Shown in pieces: positions 52,176 to 59,891 of a DNA stretch of 64,000 nt. Origin of the DNA: Zeimonas sp044507525. Its GTDB lineage: Bacteria > Pseudomonadota > Gammaproteobacteria > Burkholderiales > Burkholderiaceae_E. The notes below the pieces were generated by a model that was not told where the DNA came from, ran no database searches, and worked only from the letters and a program-made list of their open reading frames with translations. The DNA lies in assembly GCA_044507525.1 (NCBI GenBank), contig JBIQJM010000004.1:25557-89556 (forward strand), written 5' to 3'. The position numbers and the translations under genes were made by a program. Position 1 is the stretch's first letter, and each line of letters starts with the position of its first letter.

Positions 52176-53998
52176 GCAGGCTCCAGGCGGGCATCCGCCA
52201 GCGGCGAAGCGCGCAACCACAGCTCGAGGATCATCAGGACCCAGACCATCGTCCCGTAGTAGCCCGCATGGCCCGACTTCAGCTGCGCCAGCAGCGTCTC
52301 GAGGAATTCCGCGCGCATGACGCCGCGCGCCGCGAGCGAGCGCAGCGCATCGTCGGCGAGCGCGCGCAGCCGCTCGTGCGTGAGCAGCCAGTCGCCGAAG
52401 GGAACGCCGAAACCCTGCTTCTTCTTGTCGATGATCTCGTCGGGGAGGAAGCCGCGCAGCGACTCGCGGAAGAAGTGCCGCAGCCTGCGGCCCTTGAGCT
52501 TCTGGTCGGGCGCGAGCCGCAGCGAATGCTCGACGAGCGCGTGCGTGAGCATCGGGAAGCAGACCTCGACTCCGGCGGCGTGGCACATCCGCGTGACCTT
52601 CGGCAGGTCGCTGTCGGCCAGGGTGAACTTGAAGTCCCAGGCGAGGAGCTTGTCGACCTGCGACATCGGCTCGCGCAGCGCGCGAGCCCGCTGCCAGACG
52701 GCGCGCTCGAGCGCCAGCGGTTCGTCGACGCGTATGCCGGCGAGGAACGCCTCGCTGAAGACGCGCGTGGCGCCCAGGCGGTTCAGCAGGTTGTAGCGCG
52801 CCTGCAGCCGGTCGGGAAGCGGTTCCTTCGCCTGCTCCACGTAGCTGCGCGCCTTGGCGACGTACTTCGCGTCGACGCCGCGCATCGCGCCGAAGAGCAG
52901 CGGCTCCAGCAGGGCGCTGCGCATCGCGCCCGGAACGCGGTCGTAGAGTGCGAAGACGGCCTGCTTCGCATAGCGTTCGTTTCCGCCGTAGAGCTCGTCG
53001 CCGCCGTCGCCGCCGAGCATCCGTTCGACGCCGGCCTCGCGCGCGAGTCCGGCGCAGAAGTAGGTCGGCACCGCCGAGGAATTGCCGAACGGCTGCTCGT
53101 ACTGCGTGGCGATCGCCTCGACGCCGTTCGAGACGTCGTCCGGCGTCAGGTAGTACTCGGTGTGGTCGGTGCCGAAATGCTTCGCCGCCAGCCGCGAGTA
53201 GTGCGATTCGTCGTAGCCGCCGACGTCGAAACCGATGGAGAAGGTCCGCGCGGGCGCCCCGTACTGCCGGGTGACGAGCCCGGCGATCGTCGAGCTGTCG
53301 GTGCCTCCGGAGAGGAAGCAGCCGATCCGCTCGCGCTCGTATCCGGCCGTGCACTCGCGGACCCCGTCTTCCAGCGCCCCGAGGAACTCGCCCTTCTCGC
53401 GTGCGAACTCGAAGGGCCGCTGCTCGTCGAAGACCGGCTGCCACCAGCGCACGACCTCCGTGGCGCCGCGCTCGACGCGCAGCGCCTCGCCGAGGTCCAG
53501 CCGACGCACGCCGCGGCAGATGCTGTGCGGCGCCGGGATCATGTGGAAGTACGCGTAGGCGAACACCGCCTGCCAGTCGACCTCGGCCGCGACGTCCGCC
53601 CGGGTCGCCGCGTCGAGCGGCCGGGCGCCGAAGCCGACGCGTCCCGAGCGCTCGCAGAAGAAGAGCGGAAAGGTCGAGAAACGATCGACGGCGAGCAGCG
53701 CGCGCCGGCGCTCGGCGTCCCACAACGCGACGAGGAACTCGCCGGCGATCGATTCCAGCACGCGGTCGCCGCGCTGCCGCCAGGCGTCGAGCAGCGCGGG
53801 CGCCGGGTCGCGAAGCACGTCGCCCGGCGGCGTGTCGACGAAACGCAGCCGGCCGAACACGAGCGCCCCGGCATCGCCCCGCTGCACGAGCGAGCGGCCC
53901 CGCGCCGCCGGCGCAGCCGCATCGGGTGCGAGGTCGACGCGGCCCGATGCCGAATCGATGGTGCCCGCAAAGGGGATCGGCAGACGCGAATGCCTCAA
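52172..53998 (-). CDS. Asparagine-synthase-like protein lacking the glutaminase Cys
   Basis: 608 residues, TTG start (TTGA overlap with the preceding gene). The C-terminal ATP-pyrophosphatase domain is intact (IGCFLSGGTDSSTIAGL near 260, GYDESHYSRLAAKHFGTDH). The N-terminal glutamine-hydrolase domain begins MRHSRLPIPF with no Cys2, so it cannot hydrolyse glutamine in the usual way. It may use free ammonia, or make an amide between two carrier-bound or amino substrates, as beta-lactam synthetase does. TTG start is inferred from overlap and absence of an ATG. Confidence 0.87.
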   Translation of the reverse strand: MRHSRLPIPFAGTIDSASGRVDLAPDAAAPAARGRSLVQRGDAGALVFGRLRFVDTPPGDVLRDPAPALLDAWRQRGDRVLESIAGEFLVALWDAERRRALLAVDRFSTFPLFFCERSGRVGFGARPLDAATRADVAAEVDWQAVFAYAYFHMIPAPHSICRGVRRLDLGEALRVERGATEVVRWWQPVFDEQRPFEFAREKGEFLGALEDGVRECTAGYERERIGCFLSGGTDSSTIAGLVTRQYGAPARTFSIGFDVGGYDESHYSRLAAKHFGTDHTEYYLTPDDVSNGVEAIATQYEQPFGNSSAVPTYFCAGLAREAGVERMLGGDGGDELYGGNERYAKQAVFALYDRVPGAMRSALLEPLLFGAMRGVDAKYVAKARSYVEQAKEPLPDRLQARYNLLNRLGATRVFSEAFLAGIRVDEPLALERAVWQRARALREPMSQVDKLLAWDFKFTLADSDLPKVTRMCHAAGVEVCFPMLTHALVEHSLRLAPDQKLKGRRLRHFFRESLRGFLPDEIIDKKKQGFGVPFGDWLLTHERLRALADDALRSLAARGVMRAEFLETLLAQLKSGHAGYYGTMVWVLMILELWLRASPLADARLEPA

Positions 53999-55230
53999 AC
54001 CAGAACCTCCGCAGGAGCCGGATGACTGAGGAAGGCGGTCGGGCTTGCGGTGAGTCCGTAGGCGCCGGACTGGAACACCGCGATCAGGTCACCGGCTTCG
54101 GCGTGCGCGAGCGGCATACGGTCGGCCAGCAGGTCGAGTGGCGTGCACAGCGGCCCGACCACCGACTGCAATTCGTCGAGCGGCGCGCCGATGCGATTGG
54201 CGACCGCGACCGGGAAGTTCTTGCGCAGCACCTGGCCGAAGTTGCCCGACGCGGACAGATGATGATGCAAACCGCCGTCGGTGACGAGAAAGACCTGTCC
54301 GCACGATTCCTTTCGCTCGATCACGCGGCAGACGTACACGCCGGCCTCCGCCACCAGGTACCGACCGAGCTCGATCACGAGCGGCGCTTCGATCTCGCCG
54401 GCCGCGCGCGTGCAGAGCGTCTCGAGATTCGCACCGATCGGTGCGAGATCGAGCGGCTGCTCCCCCGGGAAATAGGGAACGCCGAAGCCGCCGCCGAGGT
54501 TCAGCCATTGCACCGGCCGGCCCCAGTGCTCGAGCAGCCGGCGACCCAGCTCGTAGGTCTTCGTCTGCGCATCGACGATCGCTTCCGCGCGCAGGTTCTG
54601 CGAGCCGCCGAAGATGTGCAGGCCGGTGAGTGCGAGATCGCGCGCGCGCATCGCGTCGAGCACTTCGGGCAGCTTCGCCTCGTCGATGCCGAAGGGCTTC
54701 GGGCCGCCGCCCATCCGCATTCCCGACGCCTTCAGCTCGAAGGCGGGGTTCACGCGCAGCGCGATGCGCGCACGCACGCCGAGCGCATTGCCCGCTTCGA
54801 CGGCGGCATCGAGCTGCACGATCGATTCCGCCGTCATCGTGATCCCGGCGGCCACCGCGCGGCGGATCTCCGCAGGCGACTTCCCCGGACCGGCGAAGCT
54901 GATCCGTGCCGGCTCGGCGCCCGTATCGAGCGCGACCGCCATCTCCTGCGCCGACGCGACGTCGAGCCCGTCGGTGAGCGCCGCCAGGTGCTGGACGACG
55001 GCCGGCATCGGGTTGGCCTTGATCGCATAGTGCAGGTGCAGCTGCGACGGCAACGCGGCACGCAGCGCGCGCACGCGCTCCGAGATCGCGGCGCGGTCGT
55101 AGGCATAGAACGGCGTGCGACCGACGCGCTCGGCCAGGCGGCCGATCGGCACGCCGTTGATCGCGAGTTCGCTGCCGACGAGGCCGAAGGCCGAAATCGG
55201 CGCGTGCTGGGCGAAACGGATCGCGGTCAC
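53995..55230 (-). CDS. XrtA-associated PLP-dependent decarboxylase (LysA/BtrK-like, TIGR03099 type)
   Basis: 411 residues, GTG start overlapping the ligase stop (GTGA). Fold type III decarboxylase: the PLP-binding Lys is K71 in HYAIKANP, followed by GGGFGVPYFPGEQP near residue 252 and GPLCTPLDLL near the C-terminus (active-site Cys region). Relatives include diaminopimelate decarboxylase and BtrK, which decarboxylates glutamate attached to an acyl carrier protein. The adjacent ligase and ACP favour a BtrK-like role. Confidence 0.9.
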   Translation of the reverse strand: MTAIRFAQHAPISAFGLVGSELAINGVPIGRLAERVGRTPFYAYDRAAISERVRALRAALPSQLHLHYAIKANPMPAVVQHLAALTDGLDVASAQEMAVALDTGAEPARISFAGPGKSPAEIRRAVAAGITMTAESIVQLDAAVEAGNALGVRARIALRVNPAFELKASGMRMGGGPKPFGIDEAKLPEVLDAMRARDLALTGLHIFGGSQNLRAEAIVDAQTKTYELGRRLLEHWGRPVQWLNLGGGFGVPYFPGEQPLDLAPIGANLETLCTRAAGEIEAPLVIELGRYLVAEAGVYVCRVIERKESCGQVFLVTDGGLHHHLSASGNFGQVLRKNFPVAVANRIGAPLDELQSVVGPLCTPLDLLADRMPLAHAEAGDLIAVFQSGAYGLTASPTAFLSHPAPAEVLV

Positions 55231-56825
55231 TGGAACAGCCCCTTGCGCTCGGCGGCGAGCTGCTTGCGGTCGATCTTGCCGTTCGCGTTGCGCGGAAGCG
55301 AACCCTCGACCCAGTCGACGCGCTGCGGAACCATGTAGGCCGGCAGCCGGTCGCGGCACTGCGCGAGCAGCGCCTCGGAGTCCGCGGGCTGTCCTTCGGC
55401 CGACACGGCGACGAGTACGATCGCCTGCCCGAGCACCGGGTGCTCGACGCCGAAGGCCGCCACCTCGGCGACGCGGCCGCTCGCGTAGACCGCCTCCTCG
55501 ACTTCGGTGGGGCTCACGCGGTAGCCCGAGGTCTTGATCATCTCGTCCCGGCGGCTGACGAAGTAGAGAAACCCTTCCTCGTCGCGCTTGACGGTGTCGC
55601 CCGACCACACCGCCATCTCGGTGAGCACGAGCTCCTTGCGCTGTCCGGGCAGCGGGCGAAAACGCTCGGCCGTCTTCTGCGGATCGTTCCAGTAGCCGAG
55701 CGACACCAGCGCGCCGCGGTGCACGAGTTCGCCCGGCTCGCCGGGCGCGCATTCGCTGCCGTCCTCCCGCACGACGAGCACCTCGGCGTTCGGAATCGCC
55801 TTGCCCATCGACGTCGGCCTGCGGTCGACTTCCTCCGGCGGCAGGTAGGTGGAGCGGAAGGCCTCGGTGAGCCCGTACATCAGGTAGGGCTTCGCGCTCG
55901 GCACGCGCGCGCGCAACGCGGCGAGCGTCGCCGTCGGCATCGCGCCGCCCGAGTTCGTGAAGTACCGGAGATGCTCGTCGATCGAAGCCGGCCAATCGAG
56001 CGCGGCGAGCTGGATCCACAGCGGCGGCACGGCCGCGAGCCCGGTGATGCGCTCGCGCACCAGCGCGCGCAGCACGTCCTGCGGCAACAGGTAGTTGTGC
56101 AGCACCGCCGTCGCGCCGACCAGGAAGGCCGTGGTCAGCTGCGACATGCCGTAGTCGAAGGACAGCGGCAGCACGGCGAGGATCCGGTCGTCGGGGGTAT
56201 TGCCCAGATAGGTCGAGACGCTGTGCGCGCCCTCGACGATGTTCCGGTGCGAGAGCACCACGCCCTTCGGGCGCCCGGTGCTGCCCGACGTGTAGAGGAT
56301 GGCCGCCATGTCGACGTCGAGCACGCGCCACGCCGGCGAGGCCGCGGTCGAGGCTTCGTCGAGCAGCCGTTCCCAACGCACCACCCGGACGCTCGCCTGC
56401 CCGCCTGCGTCGACGTCGCGACCCTCGGGCGCCCCGACGACGACGATGCAGCGCAGCCCGGGCACCGGTTCCTCGAGGGCGAGCAGGCTGGCCGCGCGCT
56501 GGGCGGTCGTCACGAGCACCTCGACGTTGCAGTCGCGCGCGATGTACGAGGCCTGCTCGGCCTTCAGCAGCGGATTGATCGGCACGAAGACCGCGCCGGC
56601 GCGTGCCGTGCCCCAGGTCGCGGCGACGGTCTCGACGCGCTTCTCGATCCAGATGCCGACCCGAGCCGCACGCCCGAGGTCGAGCGCACGCAGGGACGCG
56701 GCGAACCGGCGCGCCTCGCCGGCAAGCGAGGCATACGACAGCGAGGTCTTGCCGGCGACCAGCGCGATCGATTCGGCGCGCCGATCGGCCGACCGGTCGA
56801 GCAGGTCGGAGAACAACTCTGACAT
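55227..56825 (-). CDS. XrtA-associated AMP-forming acyl/aminoacyl ligase (TIGR03098 type)
   Basis: 532 residues from ATG 56825. ANL motifs: LYTSGSTGRPKGVVLSHRN near residue 180, LMYGLTEAFRSTYLP near 325, SGDTVKRDEEGFLYFVSRRDEMIKTSGYRVSP near 415, catalytic Lys in LPRNANGKIDRKQL near the C-terminus. It should adenylate a carboxylic or amino acid and load it on CoA or the ACP encoded divergently at 56956. First gene of the seven-gene leftward operon. Confidence 0.92.
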   Translation of the reverse strand: MSELFSDLLDRSADRRAESIALVAGKTSLSYASLAGEARRFAASLRALDLGRAARVGIWIEKRVETVAATWGTARAGAVFVPINPLLKAEQASYIARDCNVEVLVTTAQRAASLLALEEPVPGLRCIVVVGAPEGRDVDAGGQASVRVVRWERLLDEASTAASPAWRVLDVDMAAILYTSGSTGRPKGVVLSHRNIVEGAHSVSTYLGNTPDDRILAVLPLSFDYGMSQLTTAFLVGATAVLHNYLLPQDVLRALVRERITGLAAVPPLWIQLAALDWPASIDEHLRYFTNSGGAMPTATLAALRARVPSAKPYLMYGLTEAFRSTYLPPEEVDRRPTSMGKAIPNAEVLVVREDGSECAPGEPGELVHRGALVSLGYWNDPQKTAERFRPLPGQRKELVLTEMAVWSGDTVKRDEEGFLYFVSRRDEMIKTSGYRVSPTEVEEAVYASGRVAEVAAFGVEHPVLGQAIVLVAVSAEGQPADSEALLAQCRDRLPAYMVPQRVDWVEGSLPRNANGKIDRKQLAAERKGLFQ

Positions 56826-56913
56826 GGAAGGCTTCCTCGGGGAGCCCGCAGTGTATCGAGTTCGCCAGGCGCCGGACGTCAGGTTTCTCACGTACCGGCC
56901 TTCAGAGGAACGC

Positions 56914-56919
56914 TAGAAT
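56914..56919 (+). promoter_or_regulatory. Candidate -10 box (TAGAAT) for the acyl carrier protein gene
   Basis: TAGAAT 36 bp upstream of ATG 56956 in the 130-bp gap between the divergent ligase and ACP genes. The same hexamer precedes the kinase gene at 7965. No -35 match. Confidence 0.3.
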
Positions 56920-56955
56920 GCCCGCGAGACCCTATTCCCGGAACGGACTCCATCG

Positions 56956-57207
56956 ATGTTGTCCCGTGACTCGCTACGAGCCATCCTGAGCGCGCAGCTC
57001 GGGACGGCGTACCCGCCCTCCCATTTCGACGAATCGACGCCGTTGCTGGGCAGCATTCCCGAGCTCGACTCGATGGCCGTGGTGGGCATTCTCGCCGCGA
57101 TCGAAGACACCACCGGGGTCGCCATCCCGGACGACGAGGTCAGTGCCGATGTCTTTGAAACCTTCGGAACGCTCAGTGAATTCGTCGAGAACCAGTGCCG
57201 GGCGTGA
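56956..57207 (+). CDS. Acyl carrier protein
   Basis: 83 residues with a four-helix ACP pattern and the phosphopantetheine attachment site ELDSMAVVGI (Ser39). Slightly acidic, as expected. It is divergent from the ligase/decarboxylase operon and overlaps the TPR gene. It probably carries the acyl or aminoacyl group activated by the ligase. Not the fatty-acid ACP, since its sequence around the Ser differs from the usual DSLD. Confidence 0.92.
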   Translation: MLSRDSLRAILSAQLGTAYPPSHFDESTPLLGSIPELDSMAVVGILAAIEDTTGVAIPDDEVSADVFETFGTLSEFVENQCRA

Positions 57208-57871
57208 TCCGCTGAAACGGCTGCTCGGCGCCGCGTTCCTCGCCTGCTTCGCAGGCACCGCGAGCGCCGCACCCGCCGAACCCGCCTCGCTGGCGACGCC
57301 GCTGCCGCGCGCCATCGGCCTGTGCGGCAGCCTCGACAACGCCTACGGCCCCTTCGACTTCCGCACCGACAAGCACAAGCTCGAGATCGTCGAGCGGCAC
57401 CACTTCTCGCCGCAAGTGGAGACGCTGCAGCACGGTCTCACCGCCAGTATCGGCGCCGACCTCGACTACACGCTGCGCGCCTTTCCGAACCATCACCGCG
57501 CGCTGTACTCGATGATGCGGCTCGCCGATCGCAGCGCCGGGCGTCCGAAAGGAGCGCAGTACCCGGTCGAGTGCTACTTCGAGCGGGCCATCCGCTTTCG
57601 ACCCGACGATGCGCAGGTGCACGCGCTCTACGCGTTCTACCTGATGAAGCGCAAGCGTACCGACGAGGCACGGCGCCAGCTCGACACCGCCGCAAAGCTC
57701 GAACCGGACGATCCCCAGATCCTCTACAACATCGGTCTCGGCTACGCCGACCTGAAGGAATACGGCAAGTCGCTGGAGTTCGCGCACAAGGCCTATGCAG
57801 GGGGCGTCGCGTTCGATGGCCTGCGCGAGCGCCTTCGGGCAGCCGGCCAGTGGCAGGACGCGAAGAACTGA
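57149..57871 (+). CDS. Secreted TPR-repeat protein
   Basis: 240 residues from ATG 57149 (GAGGT upstream), overlapping the ACP gene by 59 bp. A GTG at 57143 is also in frame. After about 23 N-terminal residues comes a signal peptide (LKRLLGAAFLACFAGTASA). The mature part has an unrecognised segment (residues 45-110) and two or three TPR units (CYFERAIRFRPDDAQVHALYAFYLMKR, LEPDDPQILYNIGLGYADL). Periplasmic, function unknown. The long region before the signal peptide suggests an internal start is possible. Confidence 0.78.
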   Translation: MSLKPSERSVNSSRTSAGRDPLKRLLGAAFLACFAGTASAAPAEPASLATPLPRAIGLCGSLDNAYGPFDFRTDKHKLEIVERHHFSPQVETLQHGLTASIGADLDYTLRAFPNHHRALYSMMRLADRSAGRPKGAQYPVECYFERAIRFRPDDAQVHALYAFYLMKRKRTDEARRQLDTAAKLEPDDPQILYNIGLGYADLKEYGKSLEFAHKAYAGGVAFDGLRERLRAAGQWQDAKN

Positions 57872-58632
57872 GCGTCGGTTCCGATCGAGAAGGCGCGAGC
57901 CGCGCGCAGCGCATCCGCGACGACCTGCGCCGGATGGGCGCCGCAGGCTGGGCGGTATATGCCCTGTCGACGGCGCTGGAGCGGGTCTCGCGACGCCGCA
58001 TCCACCTGCTCGCACTGCGCTTCTACCTGCAGCCGGTCGCGCGCGAACCGCTGGTGCCTCGGCGCAATGCGGCCGACCCGATCACGATCGGCCCGATACC
58101 GGAAGGAGCCTTCGACGCCGCGGCCTTCGACCGGCCGGAACAGGCGATCGCGGATCGGTACCGCGACGGCAGCACCTGCATCGGCGCCGTTCGCGACGGC
58201 GAACTGATCGGCTTCATGTGGCTGCAGCCGGGCATGCTGCGCGAGCGCCTCGTGCGTTGCCACATGCATGCGGCACCGGCCGATCGCGTCGTCTGGGACT
58301 ACGACTTCGAGATCCATCCGCGCTACCGGCTCGGCCGGCTGTTCGGACGCCTGTGGGATTGCGCCTTCGAGACGCTGCGCGAGCGCGGCGTCGAGGCGAC
58401 GGTCAGCTGGGTTCGCCTGGAGAACCGCGCTTCCGAGCAGGCGCACGCACGCCTGGGCGCGCGGCGCATCGGCTGGGCGTTCTTCGTCACCGCCTTCGGG
58501 CGGCAGCTGATGCTCAGCTCGCTGCGCCCGAAGATCGCGTTCGCGCGTCGCGGGGAGGCGTGCCGTCTCCACGTCGACGTGTCGGATCACTCGATGGCGA
58601 GGAACCACACGCCCGATCCCGCGCGCGGATAA
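57850..58632 (+). CDS. GNAT-family N-acetyltransferase
   Basis: 260 residues from GTG 57850 (overlap of 22 bp with the TPR gene) or 232 from ATG 57934. The N-terminus is an amphipathic/hydrophobic helix region (GAAGWAVYALSTALERVSRRR) that may attach it to the membrane. GNAT core near residues 95-225 with DYDFEIHPRYRLGRLFGRLWD (acetyl-CoA loop) and VSWVRLENRASEQAHARLG. It may acylate the product of the ACP module or a sugar. It converges with the next gene, overlapping by 46 bp. Confidence 0.82.
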   Translation: MAGREELSVGSDREGASRAQRIRDDLRRMGAAGWAVYALSTALERVSRRRIHLLALRFYLQPVAREPLVPRRNAADPITIGPIPEGAFDAAAFDRPEQAIADRYRDGSTCIGAVRDGELIGFMWLQPGMLRERLVRCHMHAAPADRVVWDYDFEIHPRYRLGRLFGRLWDCAFETLRERGVEATVSWVRLENRASEQAHARLGARRIGWAFFVTAFGRQLMLSSLRPKIAFARRGEACRLHVDVSDHSMARNHTPDPARG

Positions 58633-59813
58633 TAGGCGTAGCCGCCAAGCGCGGGCAGGCGCTGCCAGCGCGACTGCACCCCATTGGCAGCATTCGGCAT
58701 CGACTCGCCGCCCGTCGTCTCCAGCTTACGGATGCTGAAGTCCTCCGCGTCGACGACGTAGACGGTCGAGCCCTGGCTCGTCTTCACGAGGAACGCGTCG
58801 CCCGCGGGCTCGAACCAGGCGTAGTTGTATTTCTTCTGGGTGACGTCCGATACCCCAGCGCCTCGGAACCGGATCGGGCGAAACGAACCGCCGGCGATGT
58901 CGTAAACGAGCCCTCCATCGGGTCGACGATACGCGTCACCGAAGAAGACTACCCGCTTTCGTTCAGGATCGACCGCGCAGCCTCGGGAGCGAACTGCCGT
59001 GAAGTTCTCGGGCCATTTGGCAAGAGCTTCGTACTCGCCTCGAGCCGGGTCGAAGCGCCGCAAGCGGCCCGGCGTGGCGATGTAGACATGCTCCGTCGCA
59101 GGATCGACACAGATCGAAGCCGCAAGAACGAACTTGCGGTAGTTCTCGATCACATCCGGCCATGTGCCTGCGGGCTGCCAGTCGTTGTTCGTCAGCGAGA
59201 ACGCATCGGTCTTCCAGTTCGCCTCGTTTCCCGTGCCCCACAACGAACCGGCGCCGAACTTGAACACGGCATTCCGGCTCGCGATGAACTGCAATGCATA
59301 GTACGTATGCGTCGAAGCGGGGCGTCCATCGCGGTAGTAGTCGTGGAATTCCTTCCGGTTGTAGTTCGAAGCGAGAACGCCCTCCTTCGGTGTCGGCCCG
59401 CGCAGCAACCGCCATCGCGGGCGGTCCCTTGACAGGTCGAGTTCGTACACCTCGTTGCCCGCATAGTCGGCGTGGCCGCCATTGGCGGCCGAATAGAGAC
59501 GGTTGCGAGCGCGATCGGCCGCGAGTCCGTTCCAGGCGTCGATACGCGCCTTCAGTGAGCCGGAAACAGGCTCCTTGGGGACGAGCTCGCCGAGATCGGT
59601 ATCGGGGAGTCGAATCCATGCCCCTGGTGCCAGGCTCCGGCGCCAGGCAGGCCACGACGCGCGCTTCGCGTCGGCGAAGCTATTCGACGGAATCGCCGAG
59701 GCATCGTAGGGCGCCACAGTTCCGGATGCCTCGCCGGTCGCCGCGCTGGACACCGCGAAGGCAACCGACGAGACACACGGAAAGGCAAGCGCAGCCGCGA
59801 CGTGAAGAAGCAG
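58587..59813 (-). CDS. Secreted protein with a GGHADYAGNEVY propeller-like motif
   Basis: About 408 residues. A signal-like segment (LLLHVAAALAFPCVSSVAFA) precedes a domain with GGHADYAGNEVYELDLS and repeated ANGVxY-like strands, which look like a beta-propeller. The same motif occurs in the large protein at 61195. No ATG exists in frame near the N-terminus. CTG 59813 is the only start placing the signal peptide at the end. Upstream, another frame opens at 59911, so an early frameshift is possible. Function unknown. Confidence 0.68.
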   Translation of the reverse strand: MLLHVAAALAFPCVSSVAFAVSSAATGEASGTVAPYDASAIPSNSFADAKRASWPAWRRSLAPGAWIRLPDTDLGELVPKEPVSGSLKARIDAWNGLAADRARNRLYSAANGGHADYAGNEVYELDLSRDRPRWRLLRGPTPKEGVLASNYNRKEFHDYYRDGRPASTHTYYALQFIASRNAVFKFGAGSLWGTGNEANWKTDAFSLTNNDWQPAGTWPDVIENYRKFVLAASICVDPATEHVYIATPGRLRRFDPARGEYEALAKWPENFTAVRSRGCAVDPERKRVVFFGDAYRRPDGGLVYDIAGGSFRPIRFRGAGVSDVTQKKYNYAWFEPAGDAFLVKTSQGSTVYVVDAEDFSIRKLETTGGESMPNAANGVQSRWQRLPALGGYAYYPRAGSGVWFLAIE

Positions 59814-59891
59814 CCGTCGGCACCCCGGTGACCCACGCCCGGCCGCACGCGGGGCAAAGGCACGCGCACAGGCGCTAGACTTCGCCCGTAC

